From Bacillus pumilus (GTDB lineage Bacteria; Bacillota; Bacilli; Bacillales; Bacillaceae), in the NCBI RefSeq assembly GCF_038738535.1, contig NZ_CP046128.1, positions 868,001 through 932,000 on the forward strand: a stretch of DNA of 64,000 nt, in the 5' to 3' direction. This document shows, piece by piece, positions 25,700 to 35,582 of this stretch (position 1 is the first letter of the stretch; every line of letters begins with the position of its first letter). Under the pieces are notes generated by a model. It did not search any database and was not told where the DNA came from. It was given only the letters and a program-made list of their open reading frames with translations. The position numbers were made by a program, and so were the translations under genes.

Positions 25700-25834
25700 C
25701 TACGACAAAAGCCGTATGTCATATGCGGCTTTTTTGTTTGGAACCGCACCTTGCGCACCTGACTGCATAAAGTAAAAAATATATCACCTCTTGTTGATCT
25801 TTGTTTCTTCATAGAAAGAGAAAGAGGCTGCAGG

Positions 25835-26731
25835 ATGAATTCAGGTGGGGAGCAAATGAAAGCCAAGCCGTCATTGATTCATAAAAAGCTTGTAGGCGGA
25901 ATGATTGCAGCAGGTCTCATTTTTTATGCTTTCACCGCGTACTTGATTTATGTTGCGTTTCAGCTGGCAGGACAATATTTAGAGCAGCAGTCTTCTCCTA
26001 AAACCATATTAACGGAGGGACTCAATAAGCAAGTTTATGAACATATTAGAATATACTATGCAGAGGAAGAGGACGCTTTTGTTGACCTGACAATCGAGGC
26101 CATGGATCAGGCAAAGAAGAGGACAGCGTCAGTGTTTCAGTTTGAAACTGACAAACCTTTAGACATTATTTATTTTGATGATAAAGAGACGATCGAGCAA
26201 TTTGCCGGAATCAAGCATATTACGGGTTTTTACTCCGATCATGATCAAATGATTGGGTTATATCCAGATAAACGGGAAGCATTATTGAAGAAAGAGACAC
26301 TGCCTTTATACTTTTTCAACACGTTATTTATTCATGAATATGCTCACTTTGTTTTCTATGAAAAAGTTCATTCTTATGAAGTGTCTCCAGTGATCTTTCC
26401 GCTTTGGTTCCATGAAGGAACAGCAGAATGGACGGCCTATGACGTGTTAAATGCCACGTCTGAACGGTTCGACGTCATTCCCTTTCAATCTCTTCATTCC
26501 GATCAAGATTGGCAGGACTCCCGGATGACGTATGAGACAGATGTTTATTTGCAAAGTTATTATATGATCTATGAGCTGGTTCAGCTTTACGGACGAGATA
26601 TCATACATGAGATCATGCAGGAAACGGCGAAAACAGGTCAATTTGCTAAAGGCTTTGAACAGGCGACAGGGGAGCGGCTCGCAGATTTTGAAGATCAGTT
26701 TAACAAGATGTATCAAAGAAAAAACGGCTGA
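25835..26731 (+). CDS. Membrane-anchored zinc metallopeptidase-like protein
   Basis: The 298-residue protein has one N-terminal membrane helix (about residues 20-43) and an extracytoplasmic domain with a gluzincin pattern: HEYAH in FNTLFIHEYAHFVFYE and, about 30 residues later, a glutamate in LWFHEGTAEWTAY. This is the arrangement of peptidase MA-like proteins. The position fits B. subtilis yhcO/yhcP territory but the protein does not obviously match those. Two starts are possible: 25835 (GAGG seven bases upstream) or 25856 (GGTGGGG). Expected to act on cell-surface or spore-cortex proteins; the substrate is unknown. Confidence 0.7.
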   Translation: MNSGGEQMKAKPSLIHKKLVGGMIAAGLIFYAFTAYLIYVAFQLAGQYLEQQSSPKTILTEGLNKQVYEHIRIYYAEEEDAFVDLTIEAMDQAKKRTASVFQFETDKPLDIIYFDDKETIEQFAGIKHITGFYSDHDQMIGLYPDKREALLKKETLPLYFFNTLFIHEYAHFVFYEKVHSYEVSPVIFPLWFHEGTAEWTAYDVLNATSERFDVIPFQSLHSDQDWQDSRMTYETDVYLQSYYMIYELVQLYGRDIIHEIMQETAKTGQFAKGFEQATGERLADFEDQFNKMYQRKNG

Positions 26732-26758
26732 CCAGAGGAAAGGGTCAGCCGTTTTTTT
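26723..26758 (+). terminator. Terminator between the metallopeptidase-like gene and yhcQ
   Basis: AACGGCTGACC and GGTCAGCCGTT pair across an 9-base loop, followed by TTTT. It overlaps the stop codon of the plus-strand gene and may serve both convergent genes. Confidence 0.88.
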
Positions 26759-27401
26759 AATGAAGGGGTTTTTGCTGATTGGCTTTGCTTGTCGGCATTT
26801 GAACCTGCCCTTGAAGCGGTGCGAAAGCTGATGTCATGGCCGTCATGTCTTGTCTGGAAAGCTGGGGAACTTGATAGTAGCCATGCTTGTTTTGATACAA
26901 GAAAATTTCATACGCCATTTCAATAAAGTTCGGGATTTGCGCAGCAAGCACACGTCTGACAACTGGATTTGTTACTTCTAATGCAGACATGGAAAGTAAT
27001 CCAGCATGTGATTTGACCAGGCTGAGCATATGCCCTGTGATGCCCAAGTCTTTTACATCCTGTAATGACTGATTCGGCTTCTTCGGCTGAGAAGGCTTGA
27101 TCCCGTACGTCACTTGTGTGTGCTCTTTCATCATATAAGTAGCGGTTTCTTCACTAGGCTTTTGTCCAGTAGAAAAACAATCTACAGTGACATTGTACTG
27201 AGATAAAACGAATTGGTATTGTCGATCCAAGATGTCGGATAATGCAGGATCCTGAATAAACTGCCGCAGGATCATATACTGATCCAAAATATTAATCGTG
27301 CCGGCTAAAATTTCATGTAAATCGAATAACTCATGTCCGCCATGATTGAGCTCGGGCTGGGGAGCGCTTCCTTGAAACATTGGTTGCTGATCGTTTTGCA
27401 T
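26757..27401 (-). CDS. yhcQ: Spore coat protein of the CotF family, YhcQ
   Basis: The 214-residue protein is a CotF-like spore coat protein. The ferritin-like helical region includes LHEILAGTINILDQYMILRQ, DPALSDILDRQYQFVLSQYN and the second half NFIEMAYEIFLYQNKHGYYQ. The N- and C-terminal ends are Gln/Pro-rich and low in complexity. AAGGAGG lies just upstream of the ATG. In B. subtilis yhcQ is a SigG-controlled spore gene in the same position. It shares the terminator with the convergent gene. Confidence 0.92.
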   Translation of the reverse strand: MQNDQQPMFQGSAPQPELNHGGHELFDLHEILAGTINILDQYMILRQFIQDPALSDILDRQYQFVLSQYNVTVDCFSTGQKPSEETATYMMKEHTQVTYGIKPSQPKKPNQSLQDVKDLGITGHMLSLVKSHAGLLSMSALEVTNPVVRRVLAAQIPNFIEMAYEIFLYQNKHGYYQVPQLSRQDMTAMTSAFAPLQGQVQMPTSKANQQKPLH

Positions 27402-27544
27402 TGAGATTCCTCCTTCTGTTTATACAATCTGTTTTAATGTGAGGATGTTTTCCTTCTTTCATGCAAAAACATTATTTACAATTAGAGGGTTTTCTTCCTT
27501 TTTGTCGAAAAAAAGTATCAGACGAATGAACATGGGGGTACCAG

Positions 27545-30500
27545 ATGCAGGACAAAATCATTAATCGTTTGATAGAAGACGAACATGTGCAGGCACCAGT
27601 GATTGGCATCGGTGTTTCACCGTTTGAACAGCATCATCTTGAGGCTTTTTTTCAATCATTTCCACATGAATTAAATGCCTCTTTTATTGTTGTGCAAAAT
27701 CATGTGACGGACGATTGTATAACTGATTTGGAAGCACTTGTTTTACCGATTGGCTACCGGGCAAAACCGATTAAACATGGTGAGAAAGTCATGAAGAAGA
27801 CGATTTATTTTTGTCCACAGCATGCGGTTGTGACGTTAACAGAAGATCAGCGGCTGCACCTATCAGAGCAGCTGCCGGCGTGCATGGCTTGCTCTGTGGA
27901 CTTGCTTTTTCAGTCTCTTGCCAGCGTTCAAAAGGAAGAGGCTTTTGCGATTTTCTTTCAAAAAGGTCATTGTGTGGGAAGTGGCTTGCTTCAGTTGGTT
28001 GAGCAAGGCGGTACAGCTTTATCGTGCAGTGAGGTAGAAAGTGGTTTTGACACCTTGTATCAACAAACATTCAAAGACCCTTCAACCCTTGCGGCATATA
28101 TCGCCAATATCATCAACGTCCCGCATGTCGATGAGGCAGATCCTGTTTTACTGAGAATTATTGAACGTCTTGAAATGTATAAAGGCATTGCCTTTTCAAC
28201 CTATCAAAAGAAAAGGCTGCTATCTGTCATTCAAAAACGAATGAGGATTGCAAAAAAACGGATTTCATTATTATCAGAGTACGACTGCTTATTAGAAAGA
28301 GAACCAGATGAGCTTGATCGCCTGCACGCACAGCTTTTAAGCGGCATGACGTCTTTTTTTAGGGATATGGAGGCTTTTCGTGTATGTGAACATCAGGTCA
28401 TTCCGTCGATCATTGAAAATGCGGTGAAAAACGGGAAATCTCGATGCCGTATTTGGATTGCGGGATGTTCGACAGGAGAGGAGGCCTATTCTTTTACGAT
28501 CTTATTTTTAGAAGAAATGAAGCGAAGACAAGTGACCATTGAACTTCAAGTATTTGCAACAGATATCAACCGGAAAGCCATTCAAACAGCTAGTAAAGGT
28601 CTTTACTCAGTAGAGTCTATAGCAAGGATGCCGGAAAAATGGCGGGCGCGATATTTCGAAAGGAAAGGTGACGCTTTTATTGTGAAGCAGTCGCTTAGAA
28701 AACATATTGTCTTTGCACCTCACAATTTATTGATCGATTCACCTTTTATCCACCTCGATTTTATCAGTTGCCGAAATGTTCTGATGTACTTCCAGCCTGA
28801 AGTGCAAAAACGAATATTGTCCCGATTCCAATATGCTTTAAAAGATCAAGGGATGTTGATATTAGGGCCAAATGAAACTGTACCCAATATCCCTCGTTTG
28901 TTTCATTTGTTCAATGAAAAATGGAACATTTACACCCATTCAAACGTTTCTAAACCACATGTCCCTTGGGCACTAAATACTCGTGATATCGAGTTGAAAG
29001 CGCGAGCCGCACAATATATGCAAGAAGTAAGCGAGGATTATGATGCATGTATGATTATCAACGATAGTGACGAAATCCTGGCATTATCAAATGGTGCGTA
29101 TTCTTTTTTAGACCATACAGAAGTGTCAGATCAAGCATGTGAATATGTAACACCTGATTATATGAAAGAGATGTTGAGTCAAACCTTTCAAAAGGTGTGG
29201 ACAGACGAGACAGAGGTTGTGTTTCAACATGTTCTCATTTCGGAAAAAGGCAGCAAGCAGTATGCAGATTTTACCGTGAAAAGTTTTGACCGCCGTTTTA
29301 AGGGAGTTTACGTCATTCTCATTCGAATGAATGAGAGAGGAAAAAATCAAAATAACGGCAGGGGCAAAGGAATGTCAGATCAGAATTCAGTCTATCAACA
29401 GCGTATTGTCGATTTAGAAAATGAACTCAATGAAGTCAAGCAAAAGGAGCAGGAGGCAAGGGCTCAATTAAAAGCGAAACACACGCAATTAGAGGAGTTT
29501 GAGAAAAAACACGAGCATTTTATTAATATCATAAACAACTTAAGGGTGACAAGAAAAGAACTGTACAGACCCTCTGTCAAGCCAGAGCTTGCGACGTTGT
29601 TTGTGGACAGGGACATGAATATTCGCTATTACACTCCTACAGCTGCCTCTTTATTTACTTCAGCGAAAATCAGGCATCAGCAATCCTTTCAGTCGATGGC
29701 TAAAAAGCTTACGAAGGAAACGCTCTATCATGATATCCAATGCGTCATTTCGGATAGGCGCGCGATCGAACGTGAAATTGAAACGAACGAAGGAGAGCAA
29801 TTCACCGTTCACATCACACCTATCTTCGATCAAGAGCATGAAGGAGCGGTGATGACTTGGATTAAAATGACCGAAGTAACGAAAATCAAACAGTCGCTTC
29901 ATCTAGCGGTGACGGCGCTTGATAACAGCCACATTCATATTGTTGTTGCAACTGAAGAAGGGGTCATCCAATGCGTGAATCAGCGTTTCTGTCAGTTTGT
30001 CCAGCAGCATGAATATGACCTAATCGGCAAAGATATTTTTTCTGTCTACCATTCGCTATGTCAATGTGATGATTTAGAGAAGCAATGGAAGGTTTGTTTA
30101 AAAGAGGGCAGCTGGACAGGTGAGCTGTACTTTCAAGATTTATCTGGGTGCGAACGATGGGAGAGAGTCTCTTTACATCGAATCGATGATCCTGACAAAA
30201 TGCAGTCAACCGTGATGCGGATTTCAGAGGATATCACCAATCAAAAGCAGTCAGAGAAGATGCTGATGAAATCAGAGATGCTGTCGGCAGTAGGGCAGCT
30301 TGCAGCAGGTATCGCTCATGAGATACGGAACCCGCTGACATCTTTAAAAGGATTTTTACAGCTGATGATTCAAAGTAAGAAGTATCAGAAAGATTATGCA
30401 GATGTGATGATGTCAGAGTTTAATCGGCTCGAGTCAATTATTAATGAATTCCTCGTTCTTTCTAGAAGCAAATCGGTGAAATTTGAACCGGTACATGTCA

Positions 30501-30925
30501 ATCTTCTGCTCGAAGAAGTGATCATGGTTGTTGAATCCCAGGCGGTCTTAAAAGGCGTGTCCATTCAGAAAAATCTGTCTCCATCGCTCCCTAACATTCA
30601 AGGCATTCCGAATGAATTAAAACAAGTCTTCCTGAACATCCTTAAAAACGGAATTGAAGCGATGGATGGTGTGACAGGTGTCATCAAGGTGACCTCTCTC
30701 ATGAAAGATCATCAAATGATGTTGATATTTGAAGACCAAGGAAAGGGAATACCAGAGGACGAAATAGGGAAGCTCGGTGAACCTTTTTATACTACAAAAG
30801 AAAAGGGGACAGGCCTTGGTTTAATGATGACCATTAAAATCATTGAAAGCCATGGCGGCACCATTCGTTTTGAAAGTAAAAGCTTTGAGGGAACACGTGT
30901 GATTATTACCTTTCCGATGAGTTAA
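27545..30925 (+). CDS. Giant CheB*-CheR-PAS-histidine kinase fusion protein
   Basis: The 1126-residue soluble protein carries, in order, a CheB-like domain (1-190), a CheR methyltransferase (200-470), a PAS-like segment (~490-590), a coiled coil (~620-670), two PAS domains (~680-910) and a HisKA/HATPase kinase (915-1126). The CheB part keeps Ser25 but has Asn52 where the catalytic His should be and Val144 where the Asp should be, so it looks inactive. CheR is intact (SAM site GCSTGEEAYS near residue 307; DFISCRNVLMYF). The kinase has His925 in GIAHEIRNPLTSLKG, the N box LKNGIEAM and the ATP lid FEDQGKGIPEDE. No response regulator is adjacent; the H-box resembles sporulation kinases, so Spo0F is a possible target. 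It interrupts yhcQ-yhcR colinearity. Ribosome binding site GGGGGT. Confidence 0.88.
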   Translation: MQDKIINRLIEDEHVQAPVIGIGVSPFEQHHLEAFFQSFPHELNASFIVVQNHVTDDCITDLEALVLPIGYRAKPIKHGEKVMKKTIYFCPQHAVVTLTEDQRLHLSEQLPACMACSVDLLFQSLASVQKEEAFAIFFQKGHCVGSGLLQLVEQGGTALSCSEVESGFDTLYQQTFKDPSTLAAYIANIINVPHVDEADPVLLRIIERLEMYKGIAFSTYQKKRLLSVIQKRMRIAKKRISLLSEYDCLLEREPDELDRLHAQLLSGMTSFFRDMEAFRVCEHQVIPSIIENAVKNGKSRCRIWIAGCSTGEEAYSFTILFLEEMKRRQVTIELQVFATDINRKAIQTASKGLYSVESIARMPEKWRARYFERKGDAFIVKQSLRKHIVFAPHNLLIDSPFIHLDFISCRNVLMYFQPEVQKRILSRFQYALKDQGMLILGPNETVPNIPRLFHLFNEKWNIYTHSNVSKPHVPWALNTRDIELKARAAQYMQEVSEDYDACMIINDSDEILALSNGAYSFLDHTEVSDQACEYVTPDYMKEMLSQTFQKVWTDETEVVFQHVLISEKGSKQYADFTVKSFDRRFKGVYVILIRMNERGKNQNNGRGKGMSDQNSVYQQRIVDLENELNEVKQKEQEARAQLKAKHTQLEEFEKKHEHFINIINNLRVTRKELYRPSVKPELATLFVDRDMNIRYYTPTAASLFTSAKIRHQQSFQSMAKKLTKETLYHDIQCVISDRRAIEREIETNEGEQFTVHITPIFDQEHEGAVMTWIKMTEVTKIKQSLHLAVTALDNSHIHIVVATEEGVIQCVNQRFCQFVQQHEYDLIGKDIFSVYHSLCQCDDLEKQWKVCLKEGSWTGELYFQDLSGCERWERVSLHRIDDPDKMQSTVMRISEDITNQKQSEKMLMKSEMLSAVGQLAAGIAHEIRNPLTSLKGFLQLMIQSKKYQKDYADVMMSEFNRLESIINEFLVLSRSKSVKFEPVHVNLLLEEVIMVVESQAVLKGVSIQKNLSPSLPNIQGIPNELKQVFLNILKNGIEAMDGVTGVIKVTSLMKDHQMMLIFEDQGKGIPEDEIGKLGEPFYTTKEKGTGLGLMMTIKIIESHGGTIRFESKSFEGTRVIITFPMS

Positions 30926-31011
30926 AAAAGACAAGTTTTACATGAAATCCATTCAACATCAATATTTACTTTGTACACTATGAGAGATGAAGCGCAAAGG
31001 GGAGAGGTCTA

Positions 31012-33915
31012 ATGAAACGAATGCTATCTATTCGAATGATTTGTTGTTTGGTTTTGATGATCTTTAGTCTGCAATCCTTACTGCCTGGCATGATCACAGG
31101 AGGCGAGGTCAGTGCATCTGAAAAGAAGGAAATGGTGTGGAAGCAAAAAAAGATCGTGCAGATCAAAAAAGCCCGTCAGCTAATAGGAGAGACCGTGACG
31201 GTGAGCGGAATTGTGACAGCAGATCAATCCGCTGTAGGTAATGGGAAATTGTCCACATACATTCAAGACAAATCAGCTGGAATCAATATTTATTCAGCGC
31301 AGCCCAATAACTTCCCGGAACTAAAAGCAGGCATGAAGGTGACAGTGACTGGTAAGATCACGTCTTATAAAGGAATGATTGAAATTGTGCCAGATCAAGG
31401 CCGCCTGAAGATAGATGCTGTGAATCAAACCTTGCCAAAGGCGAAGCGAGTGTCCGTTAAACAACTAGAAACGGATCAAGCCGGTAAACATGAAGGAAGA
31501 CTAGTGAAGATTAAAGGCTATGTTGAGGCAAAACCAGCGCAGCCGGCTGGCGGTGGATACAATGTGGTGATCATTGATAAAAAATACCACAGCACCATCC
31601 TGAGAGTGATAGTCGATACAAATGCTATTGATAAAGTAAAGACAGGGAAATGGTACGAGTTTACAGGGGTGTTAAGCAGGTATGATACGCTGCAGGTGCT
31701 TCCAAGACATAAGGATGATATCAAACTGCTGAAACGCCAGCCAAAGCCGCCAAAGATGAAGAAGGAATACACAGCAACGGTTGACCGTGTGGTGGATGGA
31801 GATACGATTCATCTAAAGAAGCCTGTTCTAGGTACAACAAAGGTGCGTTTTGTGAATATGGACACACCGGAAACATATCATCAGCCAAAAAATGAATTAG
31901 ACCAAAACCAATTGCGTTTTGGACAGCAGGCGACTGACTATTTAAAAACACTTCTTTCAAGCGGTGATCAAGTCACATTAAAGATTGGTCCTGAAGCGAA
32001 GGACAGCTATGGACGTCTTTTAGCTCAAGTGAAAACCAAAAAAGGGCTAAATACAAATCTAGAGCTTGTGAAAAAAGGATATGCCCCTACTTACTTCATC
32101 TGGCCAGTTGGAGATGAAAAGGACTATCATACGTTTCAAAAAGCAGTAAAAGAAGCAAAAGAAAAAGGACAGGGCATATGGAACGAAGCGGACCCTCTGC
32201 TGGAACAGCCGTTTGAATTTAGAGCACGTGAGCAGAAAAAAGGACTGGCACGCTATGTCGGCGACTCAGCTGTAAAAACCTACGTCTCCCCTGACAACTG
32301 GAAAGAAATCGATGTGGAAAAACGGATCTTTTTTGCTTCCAAAGAAGAAGCAGAGCAGGCTGGCTATCAGCCGGCAAAGGATGCAAGCGAAGTACCATTA
32401 ACGATTTTAAGTATGAATGATTTACACGGTAAAATTGATCAAGAATACGAGCTGGATCTCAAAGGTGATGGCAATAAAGGCATGTACGGCCGGATGGATT
32501 ATGTCGCCGCCTATATGAAACAAAAACAAGCAGCGCACAAAAATACGATCACGGTCCATGCTGGAGATATGATTGGCGGGAGCTCTCCCATATCTTCTCT
32601 ACTGCAAGATGAACCAACCGTTGAACTCATGGAGAACATTGGCTTTGATGTGGGCACGGTCGGCAACCATGAATTTGATGAAGGGGTAGACGAGCTATTG
32701 CGTATCTTAAATGGCGGAGAACATCCTAAAGGCACAAAGGGGTATGACGGACAGAACTTCCCGCTCGTTTGTGCGAACTGTGAATACAAGGATACAAGCA
32801 AACCGCTTTTACCGGCTTATGAAATCATCGATGTCGAAGGAATCCCAGTCGCATTTATCGGTGTTGTGACCAAGTCAGCCGCAGGAATGGTCATGCCAGA
32901 AGGGATTAAAGACATTCAGTTTACAGATGAAGTCAAAGCCGTGAATGAAGCCGCGAAGGAACTAAAACAAAAAGGGGTTAAAGCCATTGCGGTTTTAGCT
33001 CATATGACAGCCTCTCAAAATGGCGATACGATCACTGGAGAGAGTGCAAAGCTTGCCAAAGAAGGTGATGATGAAATTGACGTCATCTTTGCAGGGCATA
33101 ATCACGAAGTGGTCAATGGAGAGGTCAATGGGAAATTAATTGTGCAAGCCTTTGAATATGGGAAGGCGATTGGCGAAGTCAATGTGACACTTGACCGCAA
33201 AACGAAGGATATCGTCAAAAAGAGTGCAAATATCCAGTATGTAGATCAAGCTGGTATAGAAAAGGACAAGGAAGCAGCAGACATCTTGGCTCATTACGGG
33301 AAAGAAGTGGAGCCGATTATTAGTGAGGTTGTTGGAGAAGCTGGGGTTAAAATGGAAGGCGGCTATTCAAATGATGGGGACACGCCGCTCGGTAATTTGA
33401 TTGCGGATGGTATGAGATATTCAATGAAAAGTGACTTTGCCATGATGAATGGAGGGGGCATTAGGCAAAACCTTGAGAAAGGGCCGATAACGTGGGGAGA
33501 TCTGTTTAATATTCAGCCATTCGGCAACGTTTTAGTCAAACTGGAGATCAAGGGGAAAGACTTGGTTGAAATCATAGAAGCTCAATTTTCTCCACAATTT
33601 GGACCAGATTATAGCATTTCAGGCTTTTCATATTCCTATGATCCGGTAACATATAAAGTAGTCGACTTGAAGCTGACGGATGGTTCAGCCGTAGCTTTCG
33701 ATCAAACGTATACACTCACTGTGAATAACTTCATGGCAACTGCAACTGGCAGTAAATATGCACCAATAGGCAGGCTTGGTAAAAACCCTGAAACAGGTCC
33801 AGAAGACTTAGAAGCCACTGTCGATTTTGTCAAAAGCTTTGAGGGAGCTTCCATTGTGTATCAAAAAGAGGGGCGAATTCAAAAAGCAAAACAAGAAGAA
33901 AAAGCAGCAAGCTAA
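31012..33915 (+). CDS. yhcR: Secreted multidomain nuclease/5'-nucleotidase YhcR, lacking a sorting signal
   Basis: The 967-residue protein has a signal peptide (to about residue 36), OB-fold-like domains (about 50-240), a staphylococcal-nuclease domain (about 255-395; RVVDGDTIHLKKP, RFVNMDTPETYH, DSYGRLLAQV), then a metallophosphatase (from LTILSMNDLHGKID; GNHEFDEG, AGHNHE) and a 5'-nucleotidase C-terminal domain. It would degrade extracellular nucleic acids to nucleosides with calcium-dependent activity, as known for B. subtilis YhcR. The B. subtilis protein is longer (about 1217 residues) and ends in an LPDTx-type sortase signal; here the protein stops after IQKAKQEEKAAS, without LPxTx motif, hydrophobic segment or basic tail. 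AAAGGGGAGAGG precedes the ATG. Confidence 0.93.
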   Translation: MKRMLSIRMICCLVLMIFSLQSLLPGMITGGEVSASEKKEMVWKQKKIVQIKKARQLIGETVTVSGIVTADQSAVGNGKLSTYIQDKSAGINIYSAQPNNFPELKAGMKVTVTGKITSYKGMIEIVPDQGRLKIDAVNQTLPKAKRVSVKQLETDQAGKHEGRLVKIKGYVEAKPAQPAGGGYNVVIIDKKYHSTILRVIVDTNAIDKVKTGKWYEFTGVLSRYDTLQVLPRHKDDIKLLKRQPKPPKMKKEYTATVDRVVDGDTIHLKKPVLGTTKVRFVNMDTPETYHQPKNELDQNQLRFGQQATDYLKTLLSSGDQVTLKIGPEAKDSYGRLLAQVKTKKGLNTNLELVKKGYAPTYFIWPVGDEKDYHTFQKAVKEAKEKGQGIWNEADPLLEQPFEFRAREQKKGLARYVGDSAVKTYVSPDNWKEIDVEKRIFFASKEEAEQAGYQPAKDASEVPLTILSMNDLHGKIDQEYELDLKGDGNKGMYGRMDYVAAYMKQKQAAHKNTITVHAGDMIGGSSPISSLLQDEPTVELMENIGFDVGTVGNHEFDEGVDELLRILNGGEHPKGTKGYDGQNFPLVCANCEYKDTSKPLLPAYEIIDVEGIPVAFIGVVTKSAAGMVMPEGIKDIQFTDEVKAVNEAAKELKQKGVKAIAVLAHMTASQNGDTITGESAKLAKEGDDEIDVIFAGHNHEVVNGEVNGKLIVQAFEYGKAIGEVNVTLDRKTKDIVKKSANIQYVDQAGIEKDKEAADILAHYGKEVEPIISEVVGEAGVKMEGGYSNDGDTPLGNLIADGMRYSMKSDFAMMNGGGIRQNLEKGPITWGDLFNIQPFGNVLVKLEIKGKDLVEIIEAQFSPQFGPDYSISGFSYSYDPVTYKVVDLKLTDGSAVAFDQTYTLTVNNFMATATGSKYAPIGRLGKNPETGPEDLEATVDFVKSFEGASIVYQKEGRIQKAKQEEKAAS

Positions 33916-33961
33916 AGAGCGAATCATCTAAGAGAAATGTAACAGGCAAAGGAGTTTAAGC

Positions 33962-34528
33962 ATGAAAAAGTGGCTTGCATTGACTGTGATGACAGCCGGG
34001 ATTGTTCTGCTCGGCTGGGGAATTTGGCAAATCGCCTCTACTCATCTTCAAACAGCCCAATCATTAGACGAAGCGAAGAAGGCCGTAGCGGACGATCAAG
34101 GGATGTCCAAGAAGCAGTTTGCTCCAGAAGTGGGGAAAGCTTCTGGCATCCTGACGATTCCAAAATTAAAAGCAGACCTTCCCATTGTCGAAGGGACGGA
34201 TGCGGATGACCTTGCAAAGGGAGTAGGACACTACAAAGGCAGTTATTATCCTGATCAGAATGGACAAATCGTCCTTTCCGGTCACCGTGACACGGTGTTT
34301 CGCCGGACAGGTGAACTGGATATTGGAGATCAGCTGAAAATCACTGTGCCGTATGGTGAATTTATATATGAAATCACACATACAAAAATTGTCGATCAGC
34401 ATGATACATCCATTATTACGTTGCAGAATGAAAAGGAAGAGCTGGTGTTAACCACATGCTATCCTTTTCATTTTGTCGGCAATGCACCAGAGCGGTACAT
34501 TATTTATGCAAAAAGAGCGTCTGTCTAA
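33962..34528 (+). CDS. yhcS: Class D sortase YhcS
   Basis: The 188-residue transpeptidase has an N-terminal membrane anchor and the sortase catalytic triad His108 (LSGHRDTVF), Cys166 (VLTTCYPF) and Arg178 (APERYII). Class D sortases of Bacillus attach proteins with LPDTS/LPDTA-type signals to the peptidoglycan. In B. subtilis the main substrate is the neighbour YhcR. Here the adjacent YhcR has no sorting signal, so the substrate must be encoded elsewhere. AAAGGAG precedes the ATG, 46 bases after yhcR. Confidence 0.95.
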   Translation: MKKWLALTVMTAGIVLLGWGIWQIASTHLQTAQSLDEAKKAVADDQGMSKKQFAPEVGKASGILTIPKLKADLPIVEGTDADDLAKGVGHYKGSYYPDQNGQIVLSGHRDTVFRRTGELDIGDQLKITVPYGEFIYEITHTKIVDQHDTSIITLQNEKEELVLTTCYPFHFVGNAPERYIIYAKRASV

Positions 34529-34532
34529 AGAA

Positions 34533-34563
34533 AAAGAGCCTGCGTATGAAAGCAGGCTCTTTT
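34533..34563. terminator. Bidirectional terminator between yhcS and yhcT
   Basis: AAGAGCCTGC and GCAGGCTCTT form the stem, with a run of A before it and T after it. Confidence 0.88.
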
Positions 34564-34564
34564 G

Positions 34565-35473
34565 TTAATGGATGATTTGACTCATGAGCTGGTCCATATC
34601 AGGTGGTAGAGGTGCTTCTATGATCAGATGCTCACCTGTAAAAGGGTGTTTCATGTCTACTTGCTTGGCATGAAGAGCACACCTGTTGATGTAATCTCGA
34701 ACTCCGTCATATAATGTATCCCCAGCTAGTGGATGCCCGAGACTGCTAAGGTGGACACGAATTTGATGCGTTCTACCCGTCTCTAATTGCAGTTTAACGG
34801 CTGTCATTTGCAGACGTTTATTCATGTCCATGACCTGAAAATGAGTCACAGCTTTTTGTCCAGTAGGGGAGATTCTTCGTCTGACTGCATGGTGTTTGTC
34901 ACGGCCGATCGCTGCATCAATGGTGCCTTTCTTTTTTTTGAAAAGCCCCTCTGCGATGGCGATGTATGTTCGGCTGATTGTTTTTTTAGAAAGCATTTGA
35001 TCAAGAGCCGCATGGGCTAATCTATGCTTTGCAAAAATGACGGTGCCGCTTGTGTCTTGATCCAGCCTGTGGATATGTCTCACCCTCTTTTCTTCTCCAT
35101 TTGCTTGAAAATGGAAGGCCACAAGGTTAGCCAGTGTGCCCGTTTGTCCTTGTTCATTCGGATGAGTTGGCCGTCCGGCAGGTTTTTGCACAATTAATAA
35201 ATGCTCGTCCTCGAAGAGCACCTCTAATTCACCGTATTCCGGTGCCACATCACTTTCTTCTGTTTCAAATAAATCAATGATGATCTGATCGCCTTTACTG
35301 ACTTTAGCCGCGTGATGGGCAGGCTTTTGATTTAAACGGACTTTTTGATGCTCCATCCAAAAATGAATAATTGATTTTGATGCAGATACGGCTGTCTTTA
35401 AAAAATGACTGAGTGATGTGTGATGATACTGCTCGTCTACTTTGAGTGAGAGCGTGTGCCCTTTTATGATCAT
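34565..35473 (-). CDS. yhcT: RluD-family pseudouridine synthase YhcT
   Basis: The 302-residue enzyme has an N-terminal S4-like RNA-binding part and the RluA/RluD catalytic domain with the essential aspartate in HRLDQDTSGTVIF. The other conserved motifs, LLIVQKPAGRPTHPN and LETGRTHQIRVHL, are present. It should isomerise uridines in rRNA or tRNA; the exact site cannot be read from sequence. It is colinear with B. subtilis yhcT and convergent with yhcS. Confidence 0.93.
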   Translation of the reverse strand: MIIKGHTLSLKVDEQYHHTSLSHFLKTAVSASKSIIHFWMEHQKVRLNQKPAHHAAKVSKGDQIIIDLFETEESDVAPEYGELEVLFEDEHLLIVQKPAGRPTHPNEQGQTGTLANLVAFHFQANGEEKRVRHIHRLDQDTSGTVIFAKHRLAHAALDQMLSKKTISRTYIAIAEGLFKKKKGTIDAAIGRDKHHAVRRRISPTGQKAVTHFQVMDMNKRLQMTAVKLQLETGRTHQIRVHLSSLGHPLAGDTLYDGVRDYINRCALHAKQVDMKHPFTGEHLIIEAPLPPDMDQLMSQIIH

Positions 35474-35582
35474 GATATCCGTTCCTCTCTATGGGTATAT
35501 ATAGGAAACACTTACCTTGGCGAACGCCTTTTTTTCTGTGCTATTCTGAATGGAGAAATAACGACAGAGAGGTAGATGACAC

